Part shown: positions 38,151-49,328 of the stretch, in pieces
How positions within the stretch are numbered: position 1 is the first letter of the stretch
Layout: each line of letters opens with the position of its first letter
From: Pseudomonadota bacterium
GTDB lineage: Bacteria; Pseudomonadota; Gammaproteobacteria; Burkholderiales; Burkholderiaceae_E
DNA length: 62,521 bases
Assembly: GCA_029779435.1 (NCBI GenBank)
Contig: JAKPAM010000185.1
Location: 1-62,521 of the forward strand
Direction of reading: 5' to 3'
Position numbers and translations under genes: made by a program
Notes under the pieces: generated by a model
Told to the model about the DNA's origin: nothing
Database searches by the model: none
The model's input: only the letters and a program-made list of their open reading frames with translations

Positions 38151-40751
38151 TCAGACCTTGAGCTGGGCGAGCAGGTCCGACTCGAGTTGCAGTTGCTGGC
38201 GCGGATTCGACAGCGAGGGGCCGTCGATCAGGAACACGTCCTCGACGCGTTCGCCGAGCGTGGTGACGCGCGCCGTGTGCAGGTTGATGCCGTGCTGGCT
38301 GAGCACCAGCGCGAGGCTGTACAGCAGGCCGGTGCGGTCGTTGGCCGTCACGGTCAACTGGTAGCGGCCATCGCGTTCGTCCGGCCTGAGTTCGACCTGC
38401 GGCTGGATCGGGAAGTATCGCGACCGCCGCGAGATCCGTCCTCGCACCGGAGGGGTCAGCGGCGCCTGCGCGGCCAGCGTCTCCGTCAGCTCCGCCTCGA
38501 CCAGCGCGAGGATGTCGCGGTAGCTGTTCGACTGCGCCGGGTCGGTGATCAGGAAGCTGTCCAGTGCATAGCCGTCGCGCGTCGTGTAGATCTGCGCGTC
38601 GAGCACCGACAGGTTCTTGCGATCGAAGTATCCGCAGATCCGGGCGAACAGATAGCTCTGGTCGCGCAGGTAGACCACGACCTGGAATCCCTCGCCGATC
38701 GTCGCCAGCCGCGCGCGCACGATCGGCTCGGTGGTCGCTGCCCGTGGCCCGAGCATCCGCGCGTGCCACGCGATGTCGTTGGCGTCGTTGCGCAGGAAAT
38801 ACGCGGTATCGAGCTTGGCCCATAGCGCGCGATAGCGGTCCTCGGCCATCGCGCTCAGGTTCAGCAGGCGCATGGCCTCGGTGCGTTGCGCCTCGACGCG
38901 CAGGTTGGTTCGCGGCGACTCGCCGGTCAGCACGTTCTTGGTCGCGTGATACAGGTCCTCGAGCAGCTTGCCCTTCCAGGCATTCCACACTTTGGGACTG
39001 GTCCCCCGGATGTCGGCCACCGTCAGCAGGTACAGCGTGGTCAGCCGCTCCTCGTTGCCGACGATCCGCGCGAAGCGATCGATGACGGCGGGGTCGGTCA
39101 GGTCCTGCTTCTGCGCGATCGACGACATCGTCAGGTGCTCGGCCACCAGGAACTCGGCCAGCGCGGTCTCGTCGGCACCCAGCCGGTGATCGATGCAGAA
39201 GCGGCGCACGTCGATACGGCCCAGTTGCGAATGGTCGCCGCCGCGCCCCTTGGCGATGTCATGGAACAACGCGACGATATACAGCAGCCAGGGCTTGTCG
39301 TAGCCGGCCATCAGCTGGCTGCAGAACGGGTACTCGTGCGCGTGCTCGGGCATCGTGAAGCGGCGCAGATTGCGCACCACCATCAGGATGTGCTGGTCGA
39401 CCGTATAGACGTGGAACAGGTCGTGTTGCATCCGTCCGACGATCTTGCGGAACGGCGGCAGGTAGCGGCCCAGGATCGACCATTGGTTCATCCGTCGCAG
39501 CGCGTGCGTGATACCGCGCGGCTGCTTGAGGATCTGCAGGAACAGCGCCCGGTTGGCCGGATGGCGGCGAAAGCGCGCGTCGATCCGCGTGCGCCCGCGC
39601 CAGATCGCGCGCAGCGTGCGCGGCGTGATGCCGGTCAGCGCCGAATAGCGCTCCATCACGAGGATCGCGCGCAGGATCGCCGCCGGGTCGCGTTCGAACA
39701 GGCTCAGGTCGCGCACGTCCAGCGATCCCTGGACGTTCTGGAACTCGGCATCGATCGGTTCGGGCGGTACGTCCGACGTGTGCTGGACCAGCGTCTCGAC
39801 CTCCTTCAGGAGCAACGTCGACAACTGGACGACGGACTTGGCAGCGACGTAGTACCGCTGCATCAGTTCCTCGGACGCGCGGCGCGCCGATTGTCCGTCG
39901 ATGCCCATGCCCTCGGCCGTCTGGGCCTGCAGATCGAACACCAGCCGGTCCTCGCGTCGGTTCGCGCACAGGTGCAGCGCCGCGCGGATCCGCTTGATCG
40001 TGCGTTCGTTGCGACGCACGGCCGTCGCTTCCTCGGCGGTCAGCAGCCCGTGCCGGACCATCTCGGCCCAGCGCTTGCCCTGGCCGGCGGCCATCGACAC
40101 CCAGCGCACCACCTGCAGGTCGCGCAGGCCGCCGGGGCTTTCCTTGACGTTCGGCTCCAGGCTGTACGGCGTGTCCTCGAAGCGAACGTGGCGTTGCCGC
40201 AACTCGAGCATCTTGGCCTGGTAGAACGCCGCCGGGTCGAGCTGCGCGCGCAGCCGGTCGCGCAGCCGCCGGTAGATCGATCGGCTGCCGGCCAGCCAAC
40301 GCAGGTCCAGCAGACTGGTCTGGATCGTGATGTCGCCGGCCGCTTCGGCCAGGCACTCGTCGGCGGTGCGCACGCTCTGGCCGATCGTCAGGCCGATGTC
40401 CCAGCACGCGCCGATGAAGTTCTCCAGCCTCCCGCGCACCGAGCCGTCGATCTTCAGCGGGACGACGATCAGCAGATCGACGTCCGAATGCGGGAACAGC
40501 TCACCGCGGCCGTAACCGCCGACCGCCGCGAGCACCAGGCCGCTGTTCAGCCCGTGGGCGATCCAAAGCGCGCGCAGCGCCTCGTCGGTGGCGGCCGACA
40601 GCCGCCGCGTCAGCGCGTCGGGCTGGTGGTCCTGCGCGAACTGCGCGGCGGCGTGTCCGCGCGCCTGCAGCAGCGTGTCGCGGATGGCCGGCGCGGGCGA
40701 CGTCGGCCGGTCATCGACCGCGTTCGACATGCTTGGGCTTGATTCGTTCAC
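38151..40751 (-). CDS. glnD: [Protein-PII] uridylyltransferase/uridylyl-removing enzyme
   Basis: This nitrogen sensor of 866 aa modifies PII proteins according to glutamine level. The nucleotidyltransferase domain has GGYGRGELFPHSDVDLL. An HD domain follows with LFHDIAKGRGGDHS, then two C-terminal ACT domains (about 690-770 and 800-866; VVYLRDQSYLFARICGYF and QLTVTANDRTGLLYSLALVLS). GTG at 40751 has GAGGGG immediately upstream; ATG at 40730 lacks any. It lies 6 bp after map. Through PII and NtrB/NtrC it would control sigma-54 nitrogen genes, possibly including the guanidine operon. Confidence 0.95.
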   Translation of the reverse strand: MNESSPSMSNAVDDRPTSPAPAIRDTLLQARGHAAAQFAQDHQPDALTRRLSAATDEALRALWIAHGLNSGLVLAAVGGYGRGELFPHSDVDLLIVVPLKIDGSVRGRLENFIGACWDIGLTIGQSVRTADECLAEAAGDITIQTSLLDLRWLAGSRSIYRRLRDRLRAQLDPAAFYQAKMLELRQRHVRFEDTPYSLEPNVKESPGGLRDLQVVRWVSMAAGQGKRWAEMVRHGLLTAEEATAVRRNERTIKRIRAALHLCANRREDRLVFDLQAQTAEGMGIDGQSARRASEELMQRYYVAAKSVVQLSTLLLKEVETLVQHTSDVPPEPIDAEFQNVQGSLDVRDLSLFERDPAAILRAILVMERYSALTGITPRTLRAIWRGRTRIDARFRRHPANRALFLQILKQPRGITHALRRMNQWSILGRYLPPFRKIVGRMQHDLFHVYTVDQHILMVVRNLRRFTMPEHAHEYPFCSQLMAGYDKPWLLYIVALFHDIAKGRGGDHSQLGRIDVRRFCIDHRLGADETALAEFLVAEHLTMSSIAQKQDLTDPAVIDRFARIVGNEERLTTLYLLTVADIRGTSPKVWNAWKGKLLEDLYHATKNVLTGESPRTNLRVEAQRTEAMRLLNLSAMAEDRYRALWAKLDTAYFLRNDANDIAWHARMLGPRAATTEPIVRARLATIGEGFQVVVYLRDQSYLFARICGYFDRKNLSVLDAQIYTTRDGYALDSFLITDPAQSNSYRDILALVEAELTETLAAQAPLTPPVRGRISRRSRYFPIQPQVELRPDERDGRYQLTVTANDRTGLLYSLALVLSQHGINLHTARVTTLGERVEDVFLIDGPSLSNPRQQLQLESDLLAQLKV

Positions 40752-40757
40752 AGCCCC

Positions 40758-41567
40758 TCAGACGCTGAGTGCCCGCAGGTCGGGGCGGGCCGGCGTGCCG
40801 GCCGATTGCGTCAGGATCTCGAAACCGTCGGCCGTGACCAGCACCGTATGCTCCCATTGCGCGGACAGGCTGCGATCCTTGGTCACGACGGTCCAGCCGT
40901 CGCTCAGCGATTTCAACTCGCGCCGGCCGGCGTTGATCATCGGTTCGACGGTGAAGATCATGCCCGGCTCCATCCTCTCGCCGGTGCCGGCGCGGCCGTA
41001 GTGCAGTATCTGCGGATCCTCATGGAAGCGCCGGCCGATGCCGTGGCCGCAGAATTCGCGCACGACCGAGAAGCCGCGCGCCTCGGCGTGCTTCTGGATC
41101 GCCTCGCCGATGTCGCCCAGGCGGCCGCCGGGCCGCACCTGCTCGATGCCCAGCCACATGCATTCGTACGTGATCTCGCACAGCCGGCGCGCGGCGATCG
41201 ACGGTTCGCCGACCATGAACATCCGGCTCGTGTCGCCGTGCCAGCCGTCCTTGATGACGGTCACGTCGATGTTCAGGACGTCGCCGTTCTTGAGCGCCTT
41301 GTCGCCGGGAATGCCATGGCAGACCTGATGGTTGATCGACGTGCAGATCGACTTGGGGTACGGCGGATAGCCGGGCGGCGCGTAGTTGAGCGGCGCCGGG
41401 ATCGTCTGCTGCGTGCCGACCATGTAGTCGTGGCACAGCCGGTCCAGTTCGCCGGTCGTCACGCCGGCCCGCACGTGGGGGGTGATGAAGTCGAGCACCT
41501 CGGCGGCCAGCCGGCCCGCCACGCGCATGCCTTCGATCTCTTCGCTGTTCTTCAGGGTAATCGCCAT
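40758..41567 (-). CDS. map: Methionine aminopeptidase, type I
   Basis: This enzyme of 269 aa removes the initiator methionine. The five metal ligands sit in NIDVTVIKDGWHGDTSRMF, FCGHGIGRRFHEDP, FTVEPMI and WEHTVLV. Its start begins MAITLKNSEEIEGMRVAGRLAAEVL. A TATAAT lies six bases upstream of the ATG, so the mRNA may be leaderless; there is no Shine-Dalgarno. It is divergent from rpsB, the usual arrangement, and followed closely by glnD. Confidence 0.95.
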   Translation of the reverse strand: MAITLKNSEEIEGMRVAGRLAAEVLDFITPHVRAGVTTGELDRLCHDYMVGTQQTIPAPLNYAPPGYPPYPKSICTSINHQVCHGIPGDKALKNGDVLNIDVTVIKDGWHGDTSRMFMVGEPSIAARRLCEITYECMWLGIEQVRPGGRLGDIGEAIQKHAEARGFSVVREFCGHGIGRRFHEDPQILHYGRAGTGERMEPGMIFTVEPMINAGRRELKSLSDGWTVVTKDRSLSAQWEHTVLVTADGFEILTQSAGTPARPDLRALSV

Positions 41568-41573
41568 GCTAGA

Positions 41574-41579
41574 ATTATA
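41574..41579 (-). promoter_or_regulatory. -10 element of map, implying a leaderless transcript
   Basis: On the minus strand TATAAT is followed by TTCTAGC and then TG of the map start codon, so the A of ATG is the seventh base after the -10, where transcription normally begins. TTGACA lies only 8 bp upstream, too close to be its -35; the region at the proper distance is weak. Confidence 0.55.
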
Positions 41580-41908
41580 GGCTTGGCTGTCAAACCCTTG
41601 CAGGATTGTCTGTACGTCCTGCGTGCGGTTCGGCGGTCCAGCGCGAAGGGCAGCCAGGCTGCCCTCCGTGAATCGCGCGCCTTCGGGCTGCGTTCGGCTC
41701 CACGCCGGGTCGCCGGTGTCTGTCCATGCTACAGGCGCCGCGCTCGGCAAACGGGTGCCCGTCCTGGGCCTTTACGGGCCTGTTCGGGTCGTTGCGGGAG
41801 CACGGCTCCAGTCGTGCCGCCATCGGCGGCATCGATTCGGCCGCCGTGCATGAGCCGTTCGTCCCCGCGCCTGATGGCGTCAGACCCAACCCTTCAGTGG
41901 AGTTCGAC
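41580..41908 (+). other. rpsB upstream region
   Basis: These 329 bp between the map promoter and rpsB must hold the rpsB promoter and leader. No clear -35/-10 pair with 16-18 bp spacing was found on the plus strand. A hairpin-forming GCACG...CGTGC lies near 41799-41818, and GGAG precedes the rpsB ATG. A ribosomal-protein autoregulatory leader is possible but not recognised. Confidence 0.4.
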
Positions 41909-42661
41909 ATGTCCGTGACGATGCGGGAAATGCTGGAAGCGGGTGTCCATTTCGGCCACCAGACCCGTTTCTGGAACCCCAAGATGGCCCCCTACATTTA
42001 TGGCCATCGCAACAAGATCCACATCATCAACCTCGAAAAGACGATGGTGATGTACCAGGAAGCCGCCAAGTACGTGCGCCAGCTCGCGCGCAACCGCGGC
42101 AACATCCTGTTCGTCGGCACCAAGCGCCAGGCGCGCGAGATCCTCGCCGAGGAAGCGGGTCGCGCCGGCGTGCCGTACGTCGACCAGCGCTGGCTCGGCG
42201 GCATGCTGACCAACTTCAAGACCGTCAAGACGTCGATCAAGCGCTTGAAGGACATGGAGACGCTGGCTGCCGAAGGCGGCATCGAGCGCATGTCCAAGAA
42301 AGAAGCGCTGATGTTCGAGCGCGAGCGCGAGAAGCTCGTCAAGAGCCTCGGCGGCATCAAGGACATGAACGGCCTGCCCGACGCGCTGTTCGTCATCGAC
42401 GTCGGCTACCACAAGATCGCGATCACCGAGGCGCGCAAGCTGGGTATCCCGATCGTGGCGGTCGTCGATACCAACCACTCGCCTGAAGGCATCGATTACG
42501 TGATCCCGGGCAACGATGACTCGGGCCGTGCGATCCGCCTGTATGCCCGCGGCATGGCCGATGCCGTGCTCGAAGGCCGCGCCGCCGCGCTGAACGAAGT
42601 CGTCAAGACGGCTTCCGAAGACGACGAGGAATTCGTCGAGGTCGAGGGCGAGCAGGGCTGA
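41909..42661 (+). CDS. rpsB: 30S ribosomal protein S2
   Basis: This small-subunit protein has 250 aa with [30 protein letters not shown], the GTKRQAREI helix, [14 protein letters not shown] and [33 protein letters not shown], all typical of S2. The acidic tail [14 protein letters not shown] is usual in Burkholderiales. It is followed by tsf after a terminator-like stem, as in many bacteria. Confidence 0.98.
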   Translation: MSVTMREMLEAGVHFGHQTRFWNPKMAPYIYGHRNKIHIINLEKTMVMYQEAAKYVRQLARNRGNILFVGTKRQAREILAEEAGRAGVPYVDQRWLGGMLTNFKTVKTSIKRLKDMETLAAEGGIERMSKKEALMFEREREKLVKSLGGIKDMNGLPDALFVIDVGYHKIAITEARKLGIPIVAVVDTNHSPEGIDYVIPGNDDSGRAIRLYARGMADAVLEGRAAALNEVVKTASEDDEEFVEVEGEQG

Positions 42662-42710
42662 TCGCCCGCGGTGCGCCGGCGCCGGTATCGCGCGTAGCGC
42701 GGGCGCCGCC

Positions 42711-42742
42711 TGCATCTCGGGGCTGCTGCATCTCGGGGCTGA
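42711..42742 (+). repeat. 16-bp tandem duplication between rpsB and tsf
   Basis: TGCATCTCGGGGCTGC is followed immediately by TGCATCTCGGGGCTGA. The second copy supplies the left arm of the intercistronic terminator, so the duplication gives two possible left arms for one right arm. Confidence 0.85.
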
Positions 42743-42759
42743 TTGGACAGCCCCTTTTT
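42735..42759 (+). terminator. Intercistronic terminator/attenuator rpsB-tsf
   Basis: GGGGCTG and CAGCCCC form a perfect 7-bp stem with a 6-base loop, followed by TTTTT. It would reduce tsf expression relative to rpsB, as at the same junction in other bacteria. No separate tsf promoter was seen downstream. Confidence 0.85.
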
Positions 42760-42791
42760 CATTCTTCAAAGCATTGATTCGGGAGTCCGAA

Positions 42792-43679
42792 ATGGCGGAA
42801 ATCACCGCAAGCATGGTCAAGGAGCTGCGCGAGAAGACCGACGCGCCGATGATGGAGTGCAAGAAAGCGCTCACCGAGGCCGGTGGCGATCTGGGCAAGG
42901 CCGAGGAAATCCTGCGCGTCAAGCTGGGCAGCAAGGCCAGCAAGGCCGCCTCGCGCATCGCGGCCGAGGGCATCGTCGGTCTGTTCGTGTCGCCGGACGC
43001 GAAGCTCGGCTCGATCATCGAAGTCAACTGCGAGACCGACTTCGTCGCCAAGAACGACGACTTCCTCGCATTCGTCAAGAACCTGGCCGCGCTGGTGGCC
43101 GAGAAGGCGCCGGCCGATGTCGCCGCGCTGTCCGCGCTGGCGATCGACGGCAAGCCGGTCGAGACCGTCCGCACCGAACTGGTGGGCAAGATCGGCGAGA
43201 ACCTGTCGCTGCGCCGCTTCGCGCGCGTCCAGGCCGAGGGCAAGCTGGCCAGCTACGTGCATGGCGGCAGCAAGATCGGCGTGCTGATCGACGTGGTCGG
43301 CGGCGATGACGCGCTGGCCAAGGACCTGGCGATGCACGTCGCCGCGGCCAAGCCCAAGGCGCTGGACAAGTCCGGCGTGTCGGACGAGGACGTCGCGCGC
43401 GAGCGGTCGATCGCCGAGCAGAAGGCGGCCGAATCGGGCAAGCCGGCCGAGATCGTCGCCAAGATGGTCGAAGGCACGGTGCAGAAGTACCTGAAGGAAG
43501 TCACGCTGCTGGGCCAGCCGTTCGTCAAGGACGACAAGCAGACGATCGAGCAGGTGCTCAAGGCCAAGGGCGCTCGGGTTGCCGGGTTCCATCTGTACGT
43601 CGTCGGCGAGGGCATCGAGAAGAAGACGACCGATTTCGCCGCCGAAGTCGCCGCTCAGGCCGCCGCCGCTGCCCGCTGA
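42792..43679 (+). CDS. tsf: Elongation factor Ts
   Basis: This nucleotide-exchange factor for EF-Tu has 295 aa. The N-terminal UBA-like domain has [19 protein letters not shown]; the core has the conserved [29 protein letters not shown] (TDFVAKN contacts EF-Tu). The C-terminal part with [21 protein letters not shown] is intact. GGGAG lies eight bases before the ATG. It lies in the conserved rpsB-tsf-pyrH-frr order. Confidence 0.98.
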   Translation: MAEITASMVKELREKTDAPMMECKKALTEAGGDLGKAEEILRVKLGSKASKAASRIAAEGIVGLFVSPDAKLGSIIEVNCETDFVAKNDDFLAFVKNLAALVAEKAPADVAALSALAIDGKPVETVRTELVGKIGENLSLRRFARVQAEGKLASYVHGGSKIGVLIDVVGGDDALAKDLAMHVAAAKPKALDKSGVSDEDVARERSIAEQKAAESGKPAEIVAKMVEGTVQKYLKEVTLLGQPFVKDDKQTIEQVLKAKGARVAGFHLYVVGEGIEKKTTDFAAEVAAQAAAAAR

Positions 43680-43700
43680 TTGCTCCAGACTGGTTCATAA

Positions 43701-44450
<750 letters not shown>

Positions 44451-44518
44451 ATCGGCGCCGGTCGCTGGCGAGGCCGCGATCGGGTGCCGTGAATCGAACC
44501 TAGCAGACAGGAGTCATG

Positions 44519-45079
44519 ATGTCGGTCGCCGACGTGAAGAAGACTGCCGAACAAAAGATGGTCAAGTCCATCGAGGCGTTGAAGGTCGCGCTGACGCGTA
44601 TCCGTACGGGACGCGCGCAAACGAACCTGCTCGATCACGTGCAGGTCGAGTATTACGGCAACCTCGTGCCGATCAGCCAAGTCGCCAACGTCACGGTGGT
44701 CGATGCGCGCACGATCGGCGTGTCGCCGTGGGAAAAGAAGATGGCGCAGGCCATCGACAAGGCGATCCGCGAATCGGACCTCGGCCTGAACCCCGTGTCG
44801 GTCGGCGAGTTGATCCGCATTCCGCTGCCGCCGCTGTCCGAAGAGCGTCGCAAGGAACTCGCCAAGGTCGTCAAGGGCGAAGGCGAGCAGGCGAAGGTCG
44901 CGGTGCGCAACCTGCGCCGTGACGCCAACGAGCAGTTGAAGAAGCTGCTCAAGGACAAGGCGATCTCCGAGGACGACGAGCGTCGTGCGCAGGACGATGT
45001 CCAGAAGCTCACCGACCGCAGCATCGTCGACGTCGACAAACTGCTCGCCGCCAAGGAGCAGGAGATCATGACGGTCTGA
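44519..45079 (+). CDS. frr: Ribosome recycling factor
   Basis: This factor of 186 aa splits post-termination ribosomes with EF-G. It has [49 protein letters not shown] and [20 protein letters not shown], all typical. Two ATGs are adjacent; the second (44519) is chosen because CAGGAG ends five bases before it, giving the usual length. The gap to pyrH is short, so they are co-transcribed. Confidence 0.97.
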   Translation: MSVADVKKTAEQKMVKSIEALKVALTRIRTGRAQTNLLDHVQVEYYGNLVPISQVANVTVVDARTIGVSPWEKKMAQAIDKAIRESDLGLNPVSVGELIRIPLPPLSEERRKELAKVVKGEGEQAKVAVRNLRRDANEQLKKLLKDKAISEDDERRAQDDVQKLTDRSIVDVDKLLAAKEQEIMTV

Positions 45080-45164
45080 GCGATGCCCGCCGCGTGTCCG
45101 GCCGCCCATGCGAAGTCGATGGGAGCCGGGCCGGCGGCAGGGATCGCCGACGGTCACGATACCG

Positions 45165-45932
45165 ATGAGCCAATACCAAAGCTCGACACAGGACGTACCG
45201 GAACTCCACGGTGTTCCGCGGCATATCGCGATCATCATGGACGGTAATGGCCGCTGGGCGACGAAGCGGCGGTTGCCGCGGGTGGCGGGCCATGCGAAGG
45301 GCGTCGACGCGGTGCGGGCCACGGTCGAGACCTGCGCCCGCAAGGGCGTCCGCTTCCTGACCTTGTTCGCCTTCAGTTCCGAGAACTGGCGCCGTCCGGC
45401 CGATGAGGTGTCGGTGCTGATGCGTCTGTTCATCCGCGCATTGCAGCGCGAAGTATCGTCGCTGCACGTCAATGGCATCCGGCTGCGGGTGGTCGGTGAC
45501 CTGTCGCCGTTCGAGCCCAAGCTGCGCGAGCTGATCGCGCAGGCCGAGCGGCGCACGGCCCACAATCCCGGCATGACCCTGACGATCGCCGCCAACTACG
45601 GCGGACGCTGGGATATCCTGCAAGCGATGCGCGCGATGCTCAGTGACCGGCCCGATCTGGCCGCACAGCCCCAGCAGATCGAAGAGGCCCATCTGTCGCC
45701 GTATCTGGCGATGGCCTATGCGCCGGAACCCGACCTGTTCATCCGCACCGGCGGCGAACAGCGGATCAGCAATTTCCTGCTTTGGCAGCTCGCCTATACC
45801 GAGCTGCATTTCACCGATACGTTCTGGCCGGATTTCGGCGCCGATGCGATCGAGGCCGCGCTGGTGTCCTACGGCCAGCGCGAACGGCGCTTCGGCCGTA
45901 CGAGCGCTCAGCTCGCCGGCCAGAAGGCCTGA
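45165..45932 (+). CDS. uppS: Undecaprenyl diphosphate synthase
   Basis: This cis-prenyltransferase of 255 aa makes the C55 carrier lipid for peptidoglycan. The catalytic aspartate is in [21 protein letters not shown] and the C-terminal [21 protein letters not shown] motifs that bind isopentenyl diphosphate are present. ATG 45165 gives the usual short N-terminus; the frame is open for 19 codons upstream without family support. Confidence 0.96.
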   Translation: MSQYQSSTQDVPELHGVPRHIAIIMDGNGRWATKRRLPRVAGHAKGVDAVRATVETCARKGVRFLTLFAFSSENWRRPADEVSVLMRLFIRALQREVSSLHVNGIRLRVVGDLSPFEPKLRELIAQAERRTAHNPGMTLTIAANYGGRWDILQAMRAMLSDRPDLAAQPQQIEEAHLSPYLAMAYAPEPDLFIRTGGEQRISNFLLWQLAYTELHFTDTFWPDFGADAIEAALVSYGQRERRFGRTSAQLAGQKA

Positions 45933-45945
45933 GAGCGAGGCCGCC

Positions 45946-46773
45946 ATGCTGCGCATCCGCATCGCGACCGCCGCCGTCCTGCTCGCGATCCTGCTGCCGA
46001 CGATCTTCATCGGATCGCCGCGTACCTGGGCGATCGTCTCGCTGGTGTTCGTCGTGGCGGCCATCGGCGAATGGACGCGGCTGCTCGGCCAGAGCCGGAT
46101 GATGATCGCCGTGGCCGGCGTGCTGATGGCCGTGGCCGGCGGCGCATTCATCGCGTGGCGCTACGGCGGCGAACATCCGGTGTCCGCATTGTCGGTCGTG
46201 TCCATCGCTCTGACCGCGTTCTGGGTGCTCGGCGGCGCGATCCGGCTGGTCGCCGGCAGCGCGCGGGGCGGGGGCTGGCCGCTGGCCTTCGTGCTGCTGT
46301 TCGGCGCCTGGCTCGCGCTGGTCGAACTGCGCGAGATCGGCGTTTGGGCGCTGTTGTCGTCGATGGCGATCGTCTGGATCGCCGACGTGGCCGCGTATTT
46401 CGCCGGGCGCGCGTTCGGCCGGCGCAAGCTGGCGCCGTCGATCAGTCCCGGCAAGAGCTGGGAAGGCGCGATCGGCGGCGCGCTGTGCGTCGCAGCCTAT
46501 GGCGCGATCGTCGCCGCGGCAGCGCCCGCGTCCGCTTCGGCGCTGCCGTCGGTGCTGGCGGCATGGTCCTGGCCCGGCATGCTGGCGTTGCTCATCGGGT
46601 TGGCGGCGTTGTCGGTCGTCGGCGACCTGCACGAATCGCTGCTCAAGCGGCAGGCGGGTGCCAAGGACAGCAGCCAGTTGCTGCCCGGGCACGGCGGCGT
46701 GCTCGACCGGATCGATGCGCTGATTCCGGTCATGCCGGCGGCGCTGATGCTGTACCAGATTCTGAGGCCCTGA
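45946..46773 (+). CDS. cdsA: Phosphatidate cytidylyltransferase
   Basis: This inner-membrane enzyme of 275 aa makes CDP-diacylglycerol, precursor of all phospholipids. About eight hydrophobic helices are visible, with [34 protein letters not shown] and the CDP-alcohol signature [37 protein letters not shown] near the end. It begins 13 bp after uppS and ends 4 bp before dxr. Confidence 0.96.
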   Translation: MLRIRIATAAVLLAILLPTIFIGSPRTWAIVSLVFVVAAIGEWTRLLGQSRMMIAVAGVLMAVAGGAFIAWRYGGEHPVSALSVVSIALTAFWVLGGAIRLVAGSARGGGWPLAFVLLFGAWLALVELREIGVWALLSSMAIVWIADVAAYFAGRAFGRRKLAPSISPGKSWEGAIGGALCVAAYGAIVAAAAPASASALPSVLAAWSWPGMLALLIGLAALSVVGDLHESLLKRQAGAKDSSQLLPGHGGVLDRIDALIPVMPAALMLYQILRP

Positions 46774-46777
46774 CGAC

Positions 46778-47971
46778 ATGCGCAGCATCACGATTCTCGG
46801 CGCGACCGGTTCGATCGGCGGCAGCACGCTGGACGTCGTCGCGCGGCATCCGGACCGCTTCCGTGTCCATGCGCTGACCGCGCATCGGCGCATCGACGAG
46901 CTGGCGCGGCTGTGCGTCGCCCACCGGCCGCGGTTCGCCGTCGTGCCTGATGCGCAGGCGGGCGACACGCTGCGCACCCACCTGGCCGCCGCGGATTGTC
47001 CGACCGTCGTGCTGCAGGGCGCCAGCGCGCTGGACGTCGTGGCTGCCGATCCCGAGGTGGACGTCGTGATGGCCGCGATCGTCGGCGCGGCGGGGCTCGC
47101 CCCGTCGATCGCCGCGGCGCGCGCCGGCAAGCAGATCCTGCTGGCCAACAAGGAAGCGCTGGTCAGCGCCGGCCCGCTGTTCGTGCGCGTCTGCCAGGAA
47201 GGCGGCGCGTCGGTGCTGCCGATCGACAGCGAGCACAACGCGGTGTTCCAGTGCCTGACGCCGATGCCGTCCGGCCAGGGGCTGCCGGGCGTTCCCAACG
47301 GCGTGTCGCGCATCCTGCTGACCGCGTCGGGAGGGCCGTTCCGCCAACGCTCGATGGCCGACATGGCCGACGTGACGCCGCAACAGGCATGCGCGCATCC
47401 GAACTGGTCGATGGGCCGCAAGATCTCGGTCGATTCGGCGACGCTGATGAACAAGGGCCTCGAACTGATCGAGGCCCATTTCCTGTTCGGCATCCCGGCC
47501 GAGCGCCTGGACGTCGTCGTTCATCCCCAAAGCATCATTCATTCGCTGGTCGAGTACGAGGACGGCTCGATGCTCGCGCAACTCGGCAACCCGGACATGC
47601 GCGTGCCGATCGCGCACGCGCTGGGCTTCCCCGAGCGGATCGCCAGCGGCGTCGAGCGGCTCGATCTCGCCCGCATCGGGCAACTGCATTTCGAAGCGCC
47701 TGATCCGGTGCGCTTTCCGTGCCTGCGGCTGGCGTTCGACGCGCTCGGCGCCGGCTCCGCGGCGCCGTGCGTGCTCAATGCCGCCAACGAGATCGCGGTC
47801 GATGCCTTCCTGCACGAACGGCTGGCGTTCACGAACATCGCCACCGTCAACGACCTCGTGCTGCAGTCCCTGGGCGCCGAGCCTCCGCCGGCCGGCATCG
47901 ACGAGGTCTTCGCGCTCGACGAGCGCGCCCGCACGCTCGCTCGTCGCCATTTGCTGAGGTATGCGGCATGA
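46778..47971 (+). CDS. dxr: 1-deoxy-D-xylulose 5-phosphate reductoisomerase
   Basis: This MEP-pathway enzyme of 397 aa forms 2-C-methyl-D-erythritol 4-phosphate with NADPH. The NADPH fold is [31 protein letters not shown] and [13 protein letters not shown] (metal-binding D and E) and ASGGPFR follow. It supplies isopentenyl diphosphate, which the uppS product in the same operon consumes. The stop overlaps the rseP start. Confidence 0.97.
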   Translation: MRSITILGATGSIGGSTLDVVARHPDRFRVHALTAHRRIDELARLCVAHRPRFAVVPDAQAGDTLRTHLAAADCPTVVLQGASALDVVAADPEVDVVMAAIVGAAGLAPSIAAARAGKQILLANKEALVSAGPLFVRVCQEGGASVLPIDSEHNAVFQCLTPMPSGQGLPGVPNGVSRILLTASGGPFRQRSMADMADVTPQQACAHPNWSMGRKISVDSATLMNKGLELIEAHFLFGIPAERLDVVVHPQSIIHSLVEYEDGSMLAQLGNPDMRVPIAHALGFPERIASGVERLDLARIGQLHFEAPDPVRFPCLRLAFDALGAGSAAPCVLNAANEIAVDAFLHERLAFTNIATVNDLVLQSLGAEPPPAGIDEVFALDERARTLARRHLLRYAA

Positions 47972-49326
47972 ACCTGTTGTCGACGCTCGTCGCGTTCCTG
48001 GTCGCGCTGACGATCCTGATCTTCATCCACGAGTTGGGCCACTATCTGGTCGCACGCTGGTGCGGCGTCAAGGTGCTGCGCTTTTCGATCGGTTTCGGCA
48101 AGACGCTGTTCACGCGCCGCGTCGGCCCGGACCAGACCGAATGGGCGGTCAGCGCGATCCCGCTCGGCGGCTACGTGAAGATGCTCGACGAGCGCGAGAC
48201 CGAGACGCCGATCGACCCGCGCGAACTGCCGCGCGCGTTCACGCGGCAGTCGCTCGGCAAGCGCGCATTGATCGTCGTGGCCGGTCCGCTGGCCAACTTC
48301 CTGCTGGCGATCGCGCTGTACTGGGTGATCTACGTCATCGGCGTGCAGGAGCCGGTGCCCGTCATCGCGCCCCCCGCGGCCGAGTCGGTCGCCGCGCAGG
48401 CCGGGCTGCTCGGCGGGGACCGCCTTCAGGGCGTCGACGGCAAGGCCGTCCGTTCCTGGAACGAGGTGCGGCTGCGGATGCTCGATGGCGTCATCGAGCG
48501 CCGTCCGATCCGGTTCGACGTCGATCGCCAAGGGCAGGTGACGTCGGTCGAGCTGCCCACCGCGTCGCTGCCCGCCGGCGAGGTCGAGAAGGACTTCCTG
48601 CATACGCTGGGCGTCGACCTGGCGACCGGCAAGGTCAGCATCGCCAGCGTCGCGCCAGCCAGCCCGGCCGCGCACGCGGACCTGCGCGTCGGCGACGAGA
48701 TCGTCGACGTCGATGGCCGTCCGATCCGGCGCGCCGCGGAATTCATCGACCTGATCCGCTCGAATCCGGGCCGGCATCTGGTGCTCGGTGTCCAGCGCGG
48801 CGACGCCGTGCTATCGGTGCCGCTGACGCCCGAGGCCCAGGCATCGGACCGTCCGGGCGAGCAGGGCCGGACCATCGGGCGCATCGGCGCCGGACTGAAC
48901 AACCAGGTCGCGATGCACGTCGTCAGCTACGGCGTCGGCGAAGCCGTCGTACGCAGCGTCGCGCAGACCTGGGACATGTCGATCTTCTCGCTGCGGATGC
49001 TCGGCCGGATGGTGACCGGCGACCTGTCGTGGCGCAACCTCAGCGGTCCGGTGGCGATCGCCGACTACGCCGGCCAGAGCGCCCGTATCGGATGGTTCGC
49101 CTACGTGTCGTTCCTCGCGCTGATCAGCATCAGCCTCGGCGTGCTGAACCTGCTGCCGATTCCGGTGCTCGACGGAGGCCATTTGGTATATTACGGGCTC
49201 GAAGCGCTAAGGGGAAAGCCCTTGTCCGAGCGCTTCATGCTCCTCACTCAAAAGGCCGGATTGGCTGCCATCGGGGCGCTGATGGTGCTGGCCTTGTTCA
49301 ATGACATCACCCGCTTGATCGGATAG
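47968..49326 (+). CDS. rseP: Site-2 protease RseP (sigma-E pathway)
   Basis: This intramembrane zinc metalloprotease of 452 aa cleaves anti-sigma factor RseA during envelope stress. The zinc motif HELGH lies in the first helix, two PDZ domains occupy about 125-215 and 215-310, and the LDGGHL motif in a late helix supplies the third metal ligand. It overlaps dxr by four bases (ATGA) and is followed by bamA, an ideal neighbour for outer-membrane quality control. Confidence 0.96.
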   Translation: MNLLSTLVAFLVALTILIFIHELGHYLVARWCGVKVLRFSIGFGKTLFTRRVGPDQTEWAVSAIPLGGYVKMLDERETETPIDPRELPRAFTRQSLGKRALIVVAGPLANFLLAIALYWVIYVIGVQEPVPVIAPPAAESVAAQAGLLGGDRLQGVDGKAVRSWNEVRLRMLDGVIERRPIRFDVDRQGQVTSVELPTASLPAGEVEKDFLHTLGVDLATGKVSIASVAPASPAAHADLRVGDEIVDVDGRPIRRAAEFIDLIRSNPGRHLVLGVQRGDAVLSVPLTPEAQASDRPGEQGRTIGRIGAGLNNQVAMHVVSYGVGEAVVRSVAQTWDMSIFSLRMLGRMVTGDLSWRNLSGPVAIADYAGQSARIGWFAYVSFLALISISLGVLNLLPIPVLDGGHLVYYGLEALRGKPLSERFMLLTQKAGLAAIGALMVLALFNDITRLIG

Positions 49327-49328
49327 TA

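Noticed and set aside
41587..41594. TTGACA as the -35 of map
   Set aside because: It is only 8 bp from TATAAT, too close for sigma-70.
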